From positions 48,122 to 112,121 of the forward strand of contig JAIBBF010000004.1 of assembly GCA_019694795.1 (NCBI GenBank): 64,000 nucleotides of DNA, read 5' to 3'. Below are positions 53,101 to 63,848 of this stretch, in pieces (the first letter of the stretch is position 1; every line of letters starts with the position of its first letter). The DNA is from Flavobacteriales bacterium. Its GTDB lineage: Bacteria; Bacteroidota; Bacteroidia; Flavobacteriales_D; UBA2798. The notes under the pieces were generated by a model. It had not been told where the DNA came from. It ran no database searches and saw nothing but the letters and a program-made list of their open reading frames with translations. Made by a program: the position numbers and the translations under genes.

Positions 53101-54174
53101 CAATTTACCGGTTCAGGAGCGCAGTCCTACACCTGGGATAATGGAGTAACCGAAGGAAATTACTTCACTCCAATGGCAACTGCAACGTATCAGGTAACAG
53201 GAACCGATGTAAACAATTGCTCTGCAACAGCAAGTGTTGATGTAACGGTGAATTCACTTCCATCGGTAATGGCTTCTGCAAGTATTAATCCTGTTTGCGA
53301 AAACTTCTCTACTGTATTTACAGGAAGTGGAGCACTGACTTATACCTGGGATAATGGAATTATAGATGGACAATCCTTTACGGCTTTAACCACAACTACG
53401 GTAGGTGTTTTAGGAACAGATGCGAATGGATGCAGCGATAGTGCATACGTAACACTGCAAGTAATTCCCGCACCCCAGGTAACGGCTTCTGTAAGTTCCA
53501 TCGAAATTTGTGAAGGAGAATCGGTTGTGTTTAACGGATCCGGTGCGGTTTCATATTCCTGGGATAATGGTGTTACTAACGGACTCCCCTATACTCCTTC
53601 TGCAACGCAGAGTTATACCGTAACAGGAACAGATAATAATTGCTGTACCGCAAGCGATCAGATTTCGGTTACTGTTCACCCGCTTCCTTCAATGCCGGTA
53701 ATTACAGCTAACATGAATGTATTGACATCAACTTCTGCTAACAGTTACCAATGGTATTTAAACGGAAGCTCGATTGGTGGTGCCAATGCACAAAGCTATA
53801 CGGCTACTTCCAATGGTAATTATTCAGTAGAAATCACGGATCAGTTTGGTTGCTCCAATTCATCTGCTGTATTCGTGTTTAATAGTTTAGGATTAAATGA
53901 AGCAGATATCATTGCACTTCAGGTTTCTGTTTTTCCTAATCCATTCAACAACGAAACTACATTACGGATTATCGCAGATAAAAACAGCAATGCCATTGTT
54001 CGTGTTCAGGATGCGATAGGAAGAGAGTTATCAGTTCAAAACATCAGTTTGCTTTCCGGACAAAATGATATTCGTTTAAATGATCGTCATTTTTCCGATG
54101 CAAGTGGTGTATTGTTCCTGAGCATTCAAATCGACAACGAAATAAAAACCATGCGTATCGTTCGCATGCATTAA
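50182..54174 (+). CDS. Type IX-secreted multidomain protein (LTD, Calx-beta, choice-of-anchor I, Ig-like repeats)
   Basis: This 1330-residue protein has a signal peptide, a lamin-tail-type domain (about 28-200, LVISEFLANPAGTDSPFEYVEL), a Calx-beta-like domain (about 255-370), and a choice-of-anchor I propeller (about 380-870) with TANEGEPNAAY, TANEGDSRAY, a DxDNDGDLD calcium loop and GPEPEGVTVG. Three Ig-like repeats follow (about 955-1170), each with Y-[TS]-WDNG. The C-terminus (about 1245-1330, VSVFPNPFNNETTLRI) is a T9SS type A sorting domain, so the protein is exported and probably anchored or released at the surface. Its function is unknown; the propeller family has sometimes been linked to phosphatase-like proteins. 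Confidence 0.9.
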   Translation: MKRTFKKLKQRLGFVCGLLYGVPVVAQGPGLVISEFLANPAGTDSPFEYVELVATRNIDFSVTPYSVIVCNNGTANANGWIAGAGISYAFQINSGTVTSGSIVYVGGDQMAITGTKLRVINTATTAGDGLGNANASGVIGNGGANADGIAVFNLPVSSITSSTVPVDAVFFGTGGGTAVVNGGLDGYQLPVNDLYAGGKLQSTSFFAPDPASGVAVFANGTYDLSTGNFSTIRSWSTGAISDGTTGITLSASLTPATVSFTVTNQTVNENAATATINVAVSNSNASPSYIDFTVKTLSSASRPADYSISNFTLTIPANTSGNVPFTIAITDDALVESDEFVVVQMNGFQNAVAGSNNLHALYIRDNDNAAPVANNELVLTLLHSFSNGVAGTNSAEIVYHDPGTQRLFIANSVGKKLDIVNFSNPSAPVLINSVDITPYGNINSVAVKNGLVAAAVEDINPQDSGWVVFFDAAGTFIKKVRVGAMPDMITFNHAGTMVITANEGEPNAAYTVDPNGSITTVDLSAGIAAVDQSSVTFINFTAFNGQEALLRSQGIRIFGPGASASQDLEPEYVAVSEDDQSAWITLQENNAVVKIDLVTKTITGIFPLGTKDHSLINNRMDISNQSAAANLSNWPIKGFYMPDAIAQFSVGGTNYFITANEGDSRAYTGYSEEVRISSANLDPTVFPYASDLKKNYLAGRLNITTANGDIDNDGDLDEIYCYGARSFSIWNGNTGAMVYDSGDDLEQISLNHPLYSAFFNASNSGAAVVKDRSDDKGPEPEGVTVGSVNGHQYLFLGLERIGGVMVFNIDNPTSPQFVTYMNNRTGNGSGPDLGAEGIIFIPASQSPNGNDLVILANEISSTLSIYQVQTCEATLPMTINAASSTSFCSGESVDLTLANSAGHTIQWLQNNVALSGETSATINIDAAGDYAVKVTSNTYGCTDTSAVQTITVFTLPTVVANVSDASICIGDSVQFTGSGAQSYTWDNGVTEGNYFTPMATATYQVTGTDVNNCSATASVDVTVNSLPSVMASASINPVCENFSTVFTGSGALTYTWDNGIIDGQSFTALTTTTVGVLGTDANGCSDSAYVTLQVIPAPQVTASVSSIEICEGESVVFNGSGAVSYSWDNGVTNGLPYTPSATQSYTVTGTDNNCCTASDQISVTVHPLPSMPVITANMNVLTSTSANSYQWYLNGSSIGGANAQSYTATSNGNYSVEITDQFGCSNSSAVFVFNSLGLNEADIIALQVSVFPNPFNNETTLRIIADKNSNAIVRVQDAIGRELSVQNISLLSGQNDIRLNDRHFSDASGVLFLSIQIDNEIKTMRIVRMH
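53047..53694 (+). repeat. Three tandem ~215-bp in-gene repeats encoding Ig-like domains
   Basis: Three consecutive units of about 71 residues share the pattern C-x-x-x-S-V-x-F-x-GSGAxxYxWDNG and end in TGTD or LGTD and a Leu-Pro linker. The first, second and third start near 53047, 53263 and 53476. Confidence 0.8.
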
Positions 54175-54221
54175 TACAGGGTTTGATTCCGGTTGAGAGA
54201 GGACCGGATAGAACAAAACGA

Positions 54222-54255
54222 AAAGGGGATTTCAAATTGAAATCCCCTTTTTATT
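54222..54255. terminator. Bidirectional intrinsic terminator between the 50182 gene and eno
   Basis: AAAGGGGATTTCA (54222-54234) and TGAAATCCCCTTT (54238-54250) form a 13-bp perfect stem, flanked by A on one side and T on the other, so it serves both convergent genes. Confidence 0.92.
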
Positions 54256-54269
54256 TTTTTATTGGTTTA

Positions 54270-55565
<1,296 letters not shown>

Positions 55566-55615
55566 TTAAAATATGAATTGAAAAAAATGAAACGCGTAAA
55601 AATGGTGTTTATCTG

Positions 55616-56743
55616 TTAACTCACTTTTTGTTTTGCTGCAACATAGGTTTTTATGTTACTTACAAAATCATCAAAAAGGTAGCGCGCATCCAGTGGTCCG
55701 GGTGATGCTTCCGGATGGTATTGTACGGAGAATACAGGCTTGCCTTTTAACCGCAATCCTGCAAGTGTGCCATCATTCAAATGAATATGCGTCACTTCAA
55801 TATCCTCCCGTTTTTTTGCTTCTTCCATATTCACCACAAATCCGTGGTTTTGTGAAGTGATTTCAGATTTTCCGGTAATCAGATTTTTGATGGGGTGGTT
55901 GATACCGCGGTGACCATTATGCATTTTTTTGGTGCTGAGTCCTTGCGATAAGGCCATCACCTGGTGACCCAAACAAATTCCAAATACAGGAATGCCAGAA
56001 GCTACAATCGATTTTACTTTTTCAATGGTGTCGGGCATGGCAGAGGGATCTCCGGGACCATTACTCAACATGAAACCGTCGGGTTCAAAGGCTTTCATTT
56101 CTTCCAATGAAGCGGTCATTGGAAATACCTTTACATAACATCCGCGCTCGGTTAAGCAACGAACTATATTTTTCTTTACACCGATATCCAAAAGCGCTAC
56201 TTTATAAGGAGCATTGGCATCACCGGCAGTATATGCTGTTGTTGTGGAAACCCGCGAAGAAAGTTCGAGTCCGTCCATGGAAGGAACCGACTTCAATTTT
56301 TCTTTTAACACCTCTACATCCAGAATTTCCGAAGAGATAATGGCATTCATCGCTCCCGCATTGCGGATGTGGCGTACCAATGCGCGCGTGTCGATTTCGC
56401 AAATACCTACAATGTTGTCGCGTTCGAAATAGGTTTGCAGGGAACTTTCGCCGGAGGGACGTGAATAATTCGGAGAGAATTTTTTACAAACGAGTCCTGA
56501 AATTTTAACTCCCTCAGATTCTACTTCATCCTTGTGAACCCCATAGTTTCCGATGTGCGTACTGGCCATTACTAAAATCTGACCGAGATACGAAGGGTCG
56601 GTAAAAATTTCCTGATAGCCGGTCATTCCCGTATTGAATGCGATTTCACCGGTTGTGGTGCCAATAACGCCACAGGCTTTGCCCTGGAAAACGGTACCAT
56701 CCTGAAGAACGAGGAGAGCTGATGGTTTCACTTGGTATTTCAT
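55616..56743 (-). CDS. carA: Carbamoyl-phosphate synthase small subunit
   Basis: This 375-residue protein provides ammonia from glutamine for carbamoyl phosphate, used in arginine and pyrimidine synthesis. The N-terminal domain is typical (GTTTGEIAFNTGMTGYQE), and the class I amidotransferase triad is seen as Cys in FGICLGHQ, and His and Glu in SVQYHPEASPGP. I start at ATG 56743 (KYQVKPSALLVLQDGT) and not 56860, because the extra 39 residues are unlike the family and would include the -7 box at 56749-56756. carB is not in the window, so the subunits are encoded apart. Confidence 0.97.
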   Translation of the reverse strand: MKYQVKPSALLVLQDGTVFQGKACGVIGTTTGEIAFNTGMTGYQEIFTDPSYLGQILVMASTHIGNYGVHKDEVESEGVKISGLVCKKFSPNYSRPSGESSLQTYFERDNIVGICEIDTRALVRHIRNAGAMNAIISSEILDVEVLKEKLKSVPSMDGLELSSRVSTTTAYTAGDANAPYKVALLDIGVKKNIVRCLTERGCYVKVFPMTASLEEMKAFEPDGFMLSNGPGDPSAMPDTIEKVKSIVASGIPVFGICLGHQVMALSQGLSTKKMHNGHRGINHPIKNLITGKSEITSQNHGFVVNMEEAKKREDIEVTHIHLNDGTLAGLRLKGKPVFSVQYHPEASPGPLDARYLFDDFVSNIKTYVAAKQKVS

Positions 56744-56748
56744 GGGGG

Positions 56749-56756
56749 CAAATATA
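56749..56756 (-). promoter_or_regulatory. -7 promoter box (TATATTTG) of carA
   Basis: This exact TAnnTTTG match on the minus strand has its G six bases before the A of ATG 56743, predicting a leader of no more than about one base. Confidence 0.55.
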
Positions 56757-56920
56757 GAAAGCGAAGAGTGAAAAGGAAGAAAAAAAACGATTGCGGTTTT
56801 GAACAATTTTTGGAGAAATGTTGATAGGTTGAAAGCCCCTGAAAATAAGTCCTTCTGCATGCATCTCCTCCCTTCTTTATTTCGTCTTTTATTCAGATAA
56901 TTTTTGTTATATTTACCCTA

Positions 56921-59900
56921 ATGAGATTCTTTTCCCTTTTCCTTTTGCTATTGTTTTCAGGCACTTCCGTGATGGCTCACGATGGAGAGGGTAGCTATTG
57001 CCGCTTTATTCCGAATAGGGGACAATTCCATCCTGCCGCCCGTTATCAGGGGAAAATCAATCATGGAAATCTGATTTTGGAGGACAAAGCCTTTACCTTT
57101 CATTTTATGGATAATTCCATACTGGCGAAGGCGCACATGGGGGCTGATGTAAAGGCAGAGGAATTGATTTATAAGGGACATGCCTATAAAGTGAATTTTA
57201 TCGGAGCCGGAAATGCACAACTGTCTTCCGAAGAACAAAGTCCGGAATATTACAATTACTACCGCGGAAATAATCCGGCTCGCTGGGCCTCCAAAGTACA
57301 TGCCTATGAAAAGGTGAATTACAAAGGACTCTATCCCGGTATCGACATGTCCGTTTATACGAGTGAGGGTCGACTGAAATACGACTTCCAGGTATCACCC
57401 GGTGCCGATGCAGGGATGATTGTGCAGGAGTACATTGGACTGGAAAATTTAAAATTGGTAAAGGGGAATTTAGAGATTCACACGGATGTGATCGACATTA
57501 CAGAACAAGCACCTGTTGCCTGGCAGATGGTGAATGGGAAAAAGAAAAATGTACCGGTAGAATTTAAATTAGAAGGAAATAAAATTACCTACCATTTCCC
57601 CAAGGGATATGATCATACACAGACATTAATCATCGATCCTGTTTTAATATTTGGAAGTTCATCCGGAAGTTTTGCAGATAATTTCGGAATGACGGCTACC
57701 TATTCTTCGCAGGGAAATTTATTTACGGGAGGAACTGCATTCGATGTAGGTTACCCGGTTACCTTGGGAGCTTATATGACGAGTCCGAATGTAAACGGAT
57801 CCACTTCCGGTATAACCGATGTGGTTATTACCAAATATTCTCCCAATGGCACATCACTGGTGTATAGCACCTATCTCGGAGGTGGAGATGGAACGCAAGG
57901 AGCGGAAACTGTGCATTCACTTATTTGTAATGCCAATGATGAATTGTTTTTAATGGGGGTTACTTCATCCAGCGATTTTCCTACTACGCCCGGCGCATTT
58001 GATAATACCTTTAATGGAGGATCTTATGTGTATTTTCCGCAAAATGGAACCTTGTTTAATTCGGGAACCGATTTATACGTAACGAAATTTAATTTCGACG
58101 GCACCGCTCTTTTAGCCTCCACCTATATTGGAGGATCTGCCAACGATGGAATCAATTGCAACAATAACACGAGTCTTTACGATTCCCTGCAAAAAAATTA
58201 TGGCGACCAGTTTCGCGGAGAAATTATGGTAGATAGAAATGGAAATTGCTATGTTGCGAGCGTAACGAAATCTTCCAATTTTCCAACGGCCAATGCCATT
58301 CAAAACACACTCAATGGCGATCAGGATGCAGCAATTTTTAAATTCGATCCGAATCTTACATCCTTGCAATGGAGTACCTTTTTGGGTGGAAGTAACAAAG
58401 ACGCTGCGTATTCGATTAAGGTCGATACCAATTTCGTAACCTACGTTTGCGGCGGAACTTCATCAACTAATTTTCCTACCACGGTTGGAACCTATTCGCC
58501 AACGGCTCCCGGAGGTAAAGCAGATGGATACCTGGTTACCATTTCACCATCGGGTACATCTATTTTGGCAGGAACATATTTGGGGACTAATAATTATGAC
58601 CAGACTTATTTCCTGGAGATCGATCGTTACAAAGATGTTTATGTGGTTGGTCAGACCCTCGGTACATCTTCATTCCCGGTTGTAAATGTAGGATATACCA
58701 ATGCCAATAGCGGACAATTCGTTACCAAATTCGATCATAACCTTACAGCAATTCAGTATTCCACCACATTTGGAAATGGAAACAATAACATCAATATTTC
58801 TCCTGCTGCATTTATGGTGGATGTATGCGGAAATGTATATGTTTCCGGTTGGGGTGCCAATATTTTACAAGCGGTTCCATTGAATGGAATGCCTACCACT
58901 GCAAATGCTTTTCAGCCCACCAATGGTGATGGATTTAATTTTTACCTCATTGTATTTTCACGCAACATCGGATCGCTTTTGTATGCAACGTATTTTGGCG
59001 GACCACTTTCGCATGAGCATGTGGACGGCGGAACGAGTCGCTTTTCGCAGGATGGAATCGTGTACCAATCCGTTTGCGCAGGATGCTGGGGGAATGATGA
59101 TTTTCCAACTACACCCGGAGCATGGAGTCAGGTAAACAATTCAAGTTTTTGCAATAACGGCGTGTTTAAATTCGACTTCGAAATTGAACCGGTTGCAGAT
59201 TTCGTAACGGATCAATTGGAAGGTTGCGCACCGCTAACGATTCATTTCGATAATACCAGTCCATTGTATTCCTCCTACGTGTGGGATTTTGGAAATGGAG
59301 ATACCACATCAACTAATCCGGATCCGATTGTCACCTTCGATACCGCCGGTACCTATACCGTTTATCTGGTGGTGCAGGATTCCATTTGCCTCTTGTTGGA
59401 TACTGCCGAAAAAGTGATTACGGTTTATCCTCCATTGCAATTATCGGCCACCGATTCCGTCATTTGTTCTCCATCACCCGTGGTGCTTACTGCAACCAGT
59501 TTCGGAACGGTCAACAATTATTTCTGGTCGAGCAACGGAAATTTTACCGATACACTCAATTCGCCTTCTACCGATAGTACCTTATTGGTGAATATTTCCG
59601 GCGACACCACCTTCTTTGTAAATGTATCCAATACCTGGTGCTCGTATACCGATACGGTTATTGTTCATATACCGCAATTGGATATTACGATAAGTTCTAT
59701 TGCCGGATTATGCACGGGCGATTCTGCATTTATTTCGGTGACCAATAACACGCCACAAGATCCTTTGAATTTTAATTGGGGACCCGATTCTTTAATTATT
59801 TCCGGCGATGGTACCAATACGGTTTTGGTGAGTCCCGATTATAATAACTGGATTACGGTTACAGGGACAACACTGCAGGGATGCACGGTTTCCGATTCAA

Positions 59901-60445
59901 CATTTATACCCGTAAGTGGTCCGCCCACCGGATTACTCAATGCTACTGCCGATGATTACACGATAATGATCGGACAAAGCACCGTATTGCATGCAAGTCC
60001 CAATGGCTACACCTATAGCTGGTCGCCATCTTCTACCTTAGATAACCCGAATATTCAGCACCCAACAGCCACGCCGGATGTCACCACCATTTATACCGTT
60101 ACGGTTTCTAACAATGGCTGCTCGCTCACCGATACGGTGATGGTAAAAGTGCTCGAATTTGTGTGCGGCGAACCGAATATTTATGTCCCCAATGCATTTA
60201 CCCCGAATGGCGATGGTGAAAATGATTTATTGTTTGTGCGTGGAAACAACATCACCAAGTTATTATTCCGAGTATTCGATCGCTGGGGAGAATTGGTGTT
60301 TGAAACAACGAATCAAAGCATAGGATGGGATGGAAAGTTTAAAGACAGAGATTGCGATCCTGCTGTATTTGTTTGGTACGTAGAAGCCACCTGTGAAGGC
60401 GGTGATGAATATTTCCAAAAAGGGAATGTCACATTGATTCGATAA
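56921..60445 (+). CDS. Type IX-secreted SBBP-propeller/PKD protein with gliding-type C-terminal domain
   Basis: This 1174-residue protein has a signal peptide (residues 1-19), an N-terminal domain common in such Bacteroidota proteins (about 25-240, FIPNRGQFHPAARYQGKI), and a beta-propeller of SBBP repeats (about 245-740) with YSTYLGGGDGTQG, ASTYIGGSANDG and WSTFLGGSNKDAAY. A PKD domain (about 765-845, SYVWDFGNGDTTSTNPDP) and Ig-like regions follow. The C-terminal 85 residues (VPNAFTPNGDGENDLLFVRG) form a T9SS type B, gliding-motility-associated CTD. It is therefore exported to the surface and probably works in adhesion; exact function is unknown. Confidence 0.92.
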   Translation: MRFFSLFLLLLFSGTSVMAHDGEGSYCRFIPNRGQFHPAARYQGKINHGNLILEDKAFTFHFMDNSILAKAHMGADVKAEELIYKGHAYKVNFIGAGNAQLSSEEQSPEYYNYYRGNNPARWASKVHAYEKVNYKGLYPGIDMSVYTSEGRLKYDFQVSPGADAGMIVQEYIGLENLKLVKGNLEIHTDVIDITEQAPVAWQMVNGKKKNVPVEFKLEGNKITYHFPKGYDHTQTLIIDPVLIFGSSSGSFADNFGMTATYSSQGNLFTGGTAFDVGYPVTLGAYMTSPNVNGSTSGITDVVITKYSPNGTSLVYSTYLGGGDGTQGAETVHSLICNANDELFLMGVTSSSDFPTTPGAFDNTFNGGSYVYFPQNGTLFNSGTDLYVTKFNFDGTALLASTYIGGSANDGINCNNNTSLYDSLQKNYGDQFRGEIMVDRNGNCYVASVTKSSNFPTANAIQNTLNGDQDAAIFKFDPNLTSLQWSTFLGGSNKDAAYSIKVDTNFVTYVCGGTSSTNFPTTVGTYSPTAPGGKADGYLVTISPSGTSILAGTYLGTNNYDQTYFLEIDRYKDVYVVGQTLGTSSFPVVNVGYTNANSGQFVTKFDHNLTAIQYSTTFGNGNNNINISPAAFMVDVCGNVYVSGWGANILQAVPLNGMPTTANAFQPTNGDGFNFYLIVFSRNIGSLLYATYFGGPLSHEHVDGGTSRFSQDGIVYQSVCAGCWGNDDFPTTPGAWSQVNNSSFCNNGVFKFDFEIEPVADFVTDQLEGCAPLTIHFDNTSPLYSSYVWDFGNGDTTSTNPDPIVTFDTAGTYTVYLVVQDSICLLLDTAEKVITVYPPLQLSATDSVICSPSPVVLTATSFGTVNNYFWSSNGNFTDTLNSPSTDSTLLVNISGDTTFFVNVSNTWCSYTDTVIVHIPQLDITISSIAGLCTGDSAFISVTNNTPQDPLNFNWGPDSLIISGDGTNTVLVSPDYNNWITVTGTTLQGCTVSDSTFIPVSGPPTGLLNATADDYTIMIGQSTVLHASPNGYTYSWSPSSTLDNPNIQHPTATPDVTTIYTVTVSNNGCSLTDTVMVKVLEFVCGEPNIYVPNAFTPNGDGENDLLFVRGNNITKLLFRVFDRWGELVFETTNQSIGWDGKFKDRDCDPAVFVWYVEATCEGGDEYFQKGNVTLIR

Positions 60446-60485
60446 GTGGAGATGAATAATTATTTTTAATCAGAAGATCTCCTTT

Positions 60486-62744
60486 GTGAAAGTCGCACAC
60501 CTTTTTTTCCGAATAAAAAATTTCAGCGTATGGGTCCTTTTCGTGATGCTGTTCGTTCCATTATGGAGTTTCGGACAAAAAGATAGTTTGTTCCTGGTGT
60601 GGAAAAATCCGAAAGTGGCAGATTCACTTCGTGTAAAGGCCTATTCCGAATACCTGCACAAGACGTATTTATTTTCAGAACCGGATAGTGCCATTTATTT
60701 TGCAGAAGAAGCCATTCGTTTTTGTGAAAAACGCCGATTACCCAATGAAAAAGCCAATGCCATAAACATTATCGGAATAGCCAATGCGGTTAAAGGCGAT
60801 ATATCCAAAGCCATCGAAGAATTTGAGAAGGCTTTAGCTATTTACGAGCAGACCAAAAACAACAAGGGAATTGCCAGTGAGTTAAACAATATTGCTTTGG
60901 TGTACAGCGATCTTGGTAAACCTGAAAAAGCATTGCAATATTTTGACCGGGGTTTGGAGCTTTACCGGAAAACCGATAATCAAAAAGGAATTGCGTCTAC
61001 CTTAACCAATATTGGAATTGTCTATCACAATCAGGGAAATTATTCGAAAGCCATTGAAAATTATACAGCGGGATTAGTGGTGTCGGAACGCCTGAAAGAC
61101 CGTTCGAATATGGCGGTATCGAACACCAACATCGGAATTGTTTACTACGAACAAAGAGAATACGAAAAGGCAAAGGAATATTTTAAAAAGGGAATTGATT
61201 TAAATACAGAGCTGGGGAATCTGCAGGGACTAGGTTTAATTTATAATTATTACGGAAGTATTTATTCTGATCTGGGGAATTATAAAGAAGCATTAAAATA
61301 TTACCGGATCGATTTGGATTACCATGAGAAATTGGGCGATAAACAAGGTATTGCCATTGCACTAAATAACATGGGAAATATTTTTCGGTTCCAGGGTAAC
61401 CTCGATACAGCCGAAATTTGTTACAGGAATTCCCTCGCCTTAAGTGAGGAAACCGGAAACTCTATTTCAATTCCCGGTGCAAAAAATAATTTGGGAATCG
61501 TTGCCGCACAGCGTGGCGATTATAAAAAGTCCATTCAGTACAGTCGTTCCGCATTGCAACTCGCGCAGGAATTTGAACTGAATCTCGAAGTGCGGGATGC
61601 TTCACAGGCTTTATGGTCGAGCTACAAAAAAATTGGTGACTATAAACAAGCGCTCGAAATGTTCGAATTGTATATCGCAACGCGTGATACCATTGAGAGT
61701 GAGGAAAACAAAAAAGCCATTATTGAGCAAAAATTTAAATACGAATACGATAAACAACATGCGGCTGATAGTGTACGCAATGTGGAAGAGCAGAAAGTTA
61801 AAGATGCAGAAATTGTTGCGCAGAAAGCAGAATTAAAAGCGAGCAGAACGCAGGAGTTGTTTCTTTATGGTGGACTCGCCCTCGTTGTGGCTTTTGCATT
61901 ATTTATTGTAAACCGTTTGCGTGTTTCTCGTTTACAGAATAAAATTATTGAAGAGCAAAAGAAAATGGTTGAGGTTAAGAACAAAGAAATTACGGATTCC
62001 ATCACCTATGCAAAACGTATTCAGTCGGCCATTCTTCCTCCACTAGAAACGATCAATGAAGCTTTTCCGGATTCCTTTGTATTATATAAACCAAAAGATA
62101 TCGTTGCCGGCGATTTTTATTGGTTCGAACCGAAGATAAATAATGCCATGATTGCGGCTTGTGATTGTACTGGACACGGAGTTCCAGGTGCAATGGTGAG
62201 TGTTGTTTGCAATAATGCATTAAACCGTTCTGTTCGTGAATTCGGATTTACAGATCCGGCAGAAATTTTAAACCGCACCAGAGAAATTGTAATTGAAGAA
62301 TTCAGTAAGTCCTCCGAAGAAGTGAAGGACGGAATGGATATTTCATTGTTGGTTATTGAAGAAAAACAAAACGATCGCGTTATTGCACGTTGGGCAGGAG
62401 CTAATAATCCTTTGTGGATTATCCGAAACGCCGCCAGTGAAGTGGAGGAAATAAAAGCGGATAAGCAACCTATTGGGAAATATCATGTTGACAAACCCTT
62501 TCAATCGCATCGCATTGAGCTGAATCGTGGCGATATGATTTTCTTGTTTTCAGATGGATTCCAGGATCAGTTTGGTGGAGATAAGTCGAAAAAATTAAAG
62601 GCCTCCAGCTTTCGTGAAATGTTATTGAAGAACCGAAATGAATCAATGAATCAGTTGGCAGAAAATCTCAACCGTGAATTTGAACGCTGGAAAGGTGATC
62701 TGGAACAAAACGATGATGTTTGCGTTATCGGAATCCGGTTCTGA
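60486..62744 (+). CDS. TPR-SpoIIE (PP2C) sensor phosphatase, membrane-anchored
   Basis: This 752-residue protein has a signal or anchor helix (about 12-30), seven to eight TPRs in the periplasm (about 35-400, for example LNNIALVYSDLGKPEKALQYF), a second membrane helix (about 455-475, LFLYGGLALVVAFALFIVNRL), a coiled coil, and a cytoplasmic PP2C/SpoIIE domain (about 510-752) with VAGDFYWFEP, CDCTGHGVPGAMVS, LFSDGFQDQFGG and NDDVCVIGI. It thus links a periplasmic repeat sensor to a phosphatase. The start is GTG 60486, the first in-frame start that keeps the whole signal helix; the only ATG (60546) would truncate it. It is close behind the T9SS gene. Confidence 0.9.
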   Translation: MKVAHLFFRIKNFSVWVLFVMLFVPLWSFGQKDSLFLVWKNPKVADSLRVKAYSEYLHKTYLFSEPDSAIYFAEEAIRFCEKRRLPNEKANAINIIGIANAVKGDISKAIEEFEKALAIYEQTKNNKGIASELNNIALVYSDLGKPEKALQYFDRGLELYRKTDNQKGIASTLTNIGIVYHNQGNYSKAIENYTAGLVVSERLKDRSNMAVSNTNIGIVYYEQREYEKAKEYFKKGIDLNTELGNLQGLGLIYNYYGSIYSDLGNYKEALKYYRIDLDYHEKLGDKQGIAIALNNMGNIFRFQGNLDTAEICYRNSLALSEETGNSISIPGAKNNLGIVAAQRGDYKKSIQYSRSALQLAQEFELNLEVRDASQALWSSYKKIGDYKQALEMFELYIATRDTIESEENKKAIIEQKFKYEYDKQHAADSVRNVEEQKVKDAEIVAQKAELKASRTQELFLYGGLALVVAFALFIVNRLRVSRLQNKIIEEQKKMVEVKNKEITDSITYAKRIQSAILPPLETINEAFPDSFVLYKPKDIVAGDFYWFEPKINNAMIAACDCTGHGVPGAMVSVVCNNALNRSVREFGFTDPAEILNRTREIVIEEFSKSSEEVKDGMDISLLVIEEKQNDRVIARWAGANNPLWIIRNAASEVEEIKADKQPIGKYHVDKPFQSHRIELNRGDMIFLFSDGFQDQFGGDKSKKLKASSFREMLLKNRNESMNQLAENLNREFERWKGDLEQNDDVCVIGIRF

Positions 62745-63797
62745 TTATTCGAAAAGAGTAATTATTCCCTTCTTGTAGCACTTCTCGTTGGGTGATAAAA
62801 TCAAATAAAAATAAGTGCCTTGCACAAGCGGCTCACCTTTGTCGTTTTTCCCATTCCAACCCGATATTATTTTCGAATTCCCCGAAAAAACAGTTTCTCC
62901 CCATCGGTTATAGATAAAAATACTCCAGTATTCCAAGGTGTCGGTAGAAATGGAAAACGCATCATTTAATCCGTCTGCATTAGGCGAAAGGGTATTGGGA
63001 ATCCAGATGTCACATTCGTGATCGATGCTGTAGTCGGGATAAGGCGTAACCGGTGTTCCATTTCCACCGCCGGGGTTGGGATTTGAATAGGCGCTGTCGA
63101 TGCAATCTACCACCATGGTCGTATCATATGGAACAAGCTCTACATCATCGATGAGGTAATAGGACCAATGCACGCCGTAATTTTGATACGGACATCCGCT
63201 CAGTTGCACAAAGGTGGAATAGTTATCGTCTTTAAATGATCCAATCGTAATAAAATTTTCACCGCCGTTGGCTACAAATGTCCCGCAGATTTTCATCCAG
63301 TCGGAACGTTGATCCAGCATACGGTATTGCTGATTGAGAATTTGTGGTACCGTATTAAACAACATTTGAACACCCGGTGGATCAGGAGGAATTCCATTGG
63401 TAAACCAGGCACCTAATGCATCACTCGCCCAACATTTATCACATTCCAGTTTTACCCAGAACTCACAATAATATTCCGTACCTGCAATTAAAGGGGAAGT
63501 GAGAAATGTTCCAATGTATTCGCGGTAGGGAACCGACCATGAAGGACGATACACCGAAACGCCGGCATATCCGTTCCCTGTTCTTCCATGCGGACATTGA
63601 CTCTCTGCTTCATAATTACAATTGTAATAATCTGAAGTCGGCGTTACATCCATCCAGGGAACAGCACGGTCAATTTGATTATCGGAAGTTGGACATTGCG
63701 AATAGATTTCGAAAGAAGGATTAGGCACCAGATTCTGTGATGAACCGGAAATGCGGAACATCAGGATAGCTATGACCAGAAGCGGATACTTAAACAT
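62745..63797 (-). CDS. Type IX-secreted protein with gliding-type C-terminal domain
   Basis: This 350-residue protein has a signal peptide (MFKYPLLVIAILMFRISGSS, residues 1-20), a carbohydrate-binding-like beta-sandwich (about 22-215) beginning NLVPNPSFEIYSQCP and rich in Cys and Trp, and a T9SS type B CTD (about 262-350, WIPNTLSPNADGLNDAFSIS). The NPSFE start is common in Bacteroidota surface proteins that carry a CBM-like jelly roll. It ends with no gap against the stop of the TPR-SpoIIE gene on the other strand. I choose ATG 63797 because it gives a direct signal peptide. Confidence 0.9.
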   Translation of the reverse strand: MFKYPLLVIAILMFRISGSSQNLVPNPSFEIYSQCPTSDNQIDRAVPWMDVTPTSDYYNCNYEAESQCPHGRTGNGYAGVSVYRPSWSVPYREYIGTFLTSPLIAGTEYYCEFWVKLECDKCWASDALGAWFTNGIPPDPPGVQMLFNTVPQILNQQYRMLDQRSDWMKICGTFVANGGENFITIGSFKDDNYSTFVQLSGCPYQNYGVHWSYYLIDDVELVPYDTTMVVDCIDSAYSNPNPGGGNGTPVTPYPDYSIDHECDIWIPNTLSPNADGLNDAFSISTDTLEYWSIFIYNRWGETVFSGNSKIISGWNGKNDKGEPLVQGTYFYLILSPNEKCYKKGIITLFE

Positions 63798-63848
63798 TGA
63801 ATTAAAAATAGTGTATTTATTAGGCATAACAAAGCCTATATTTACAAC

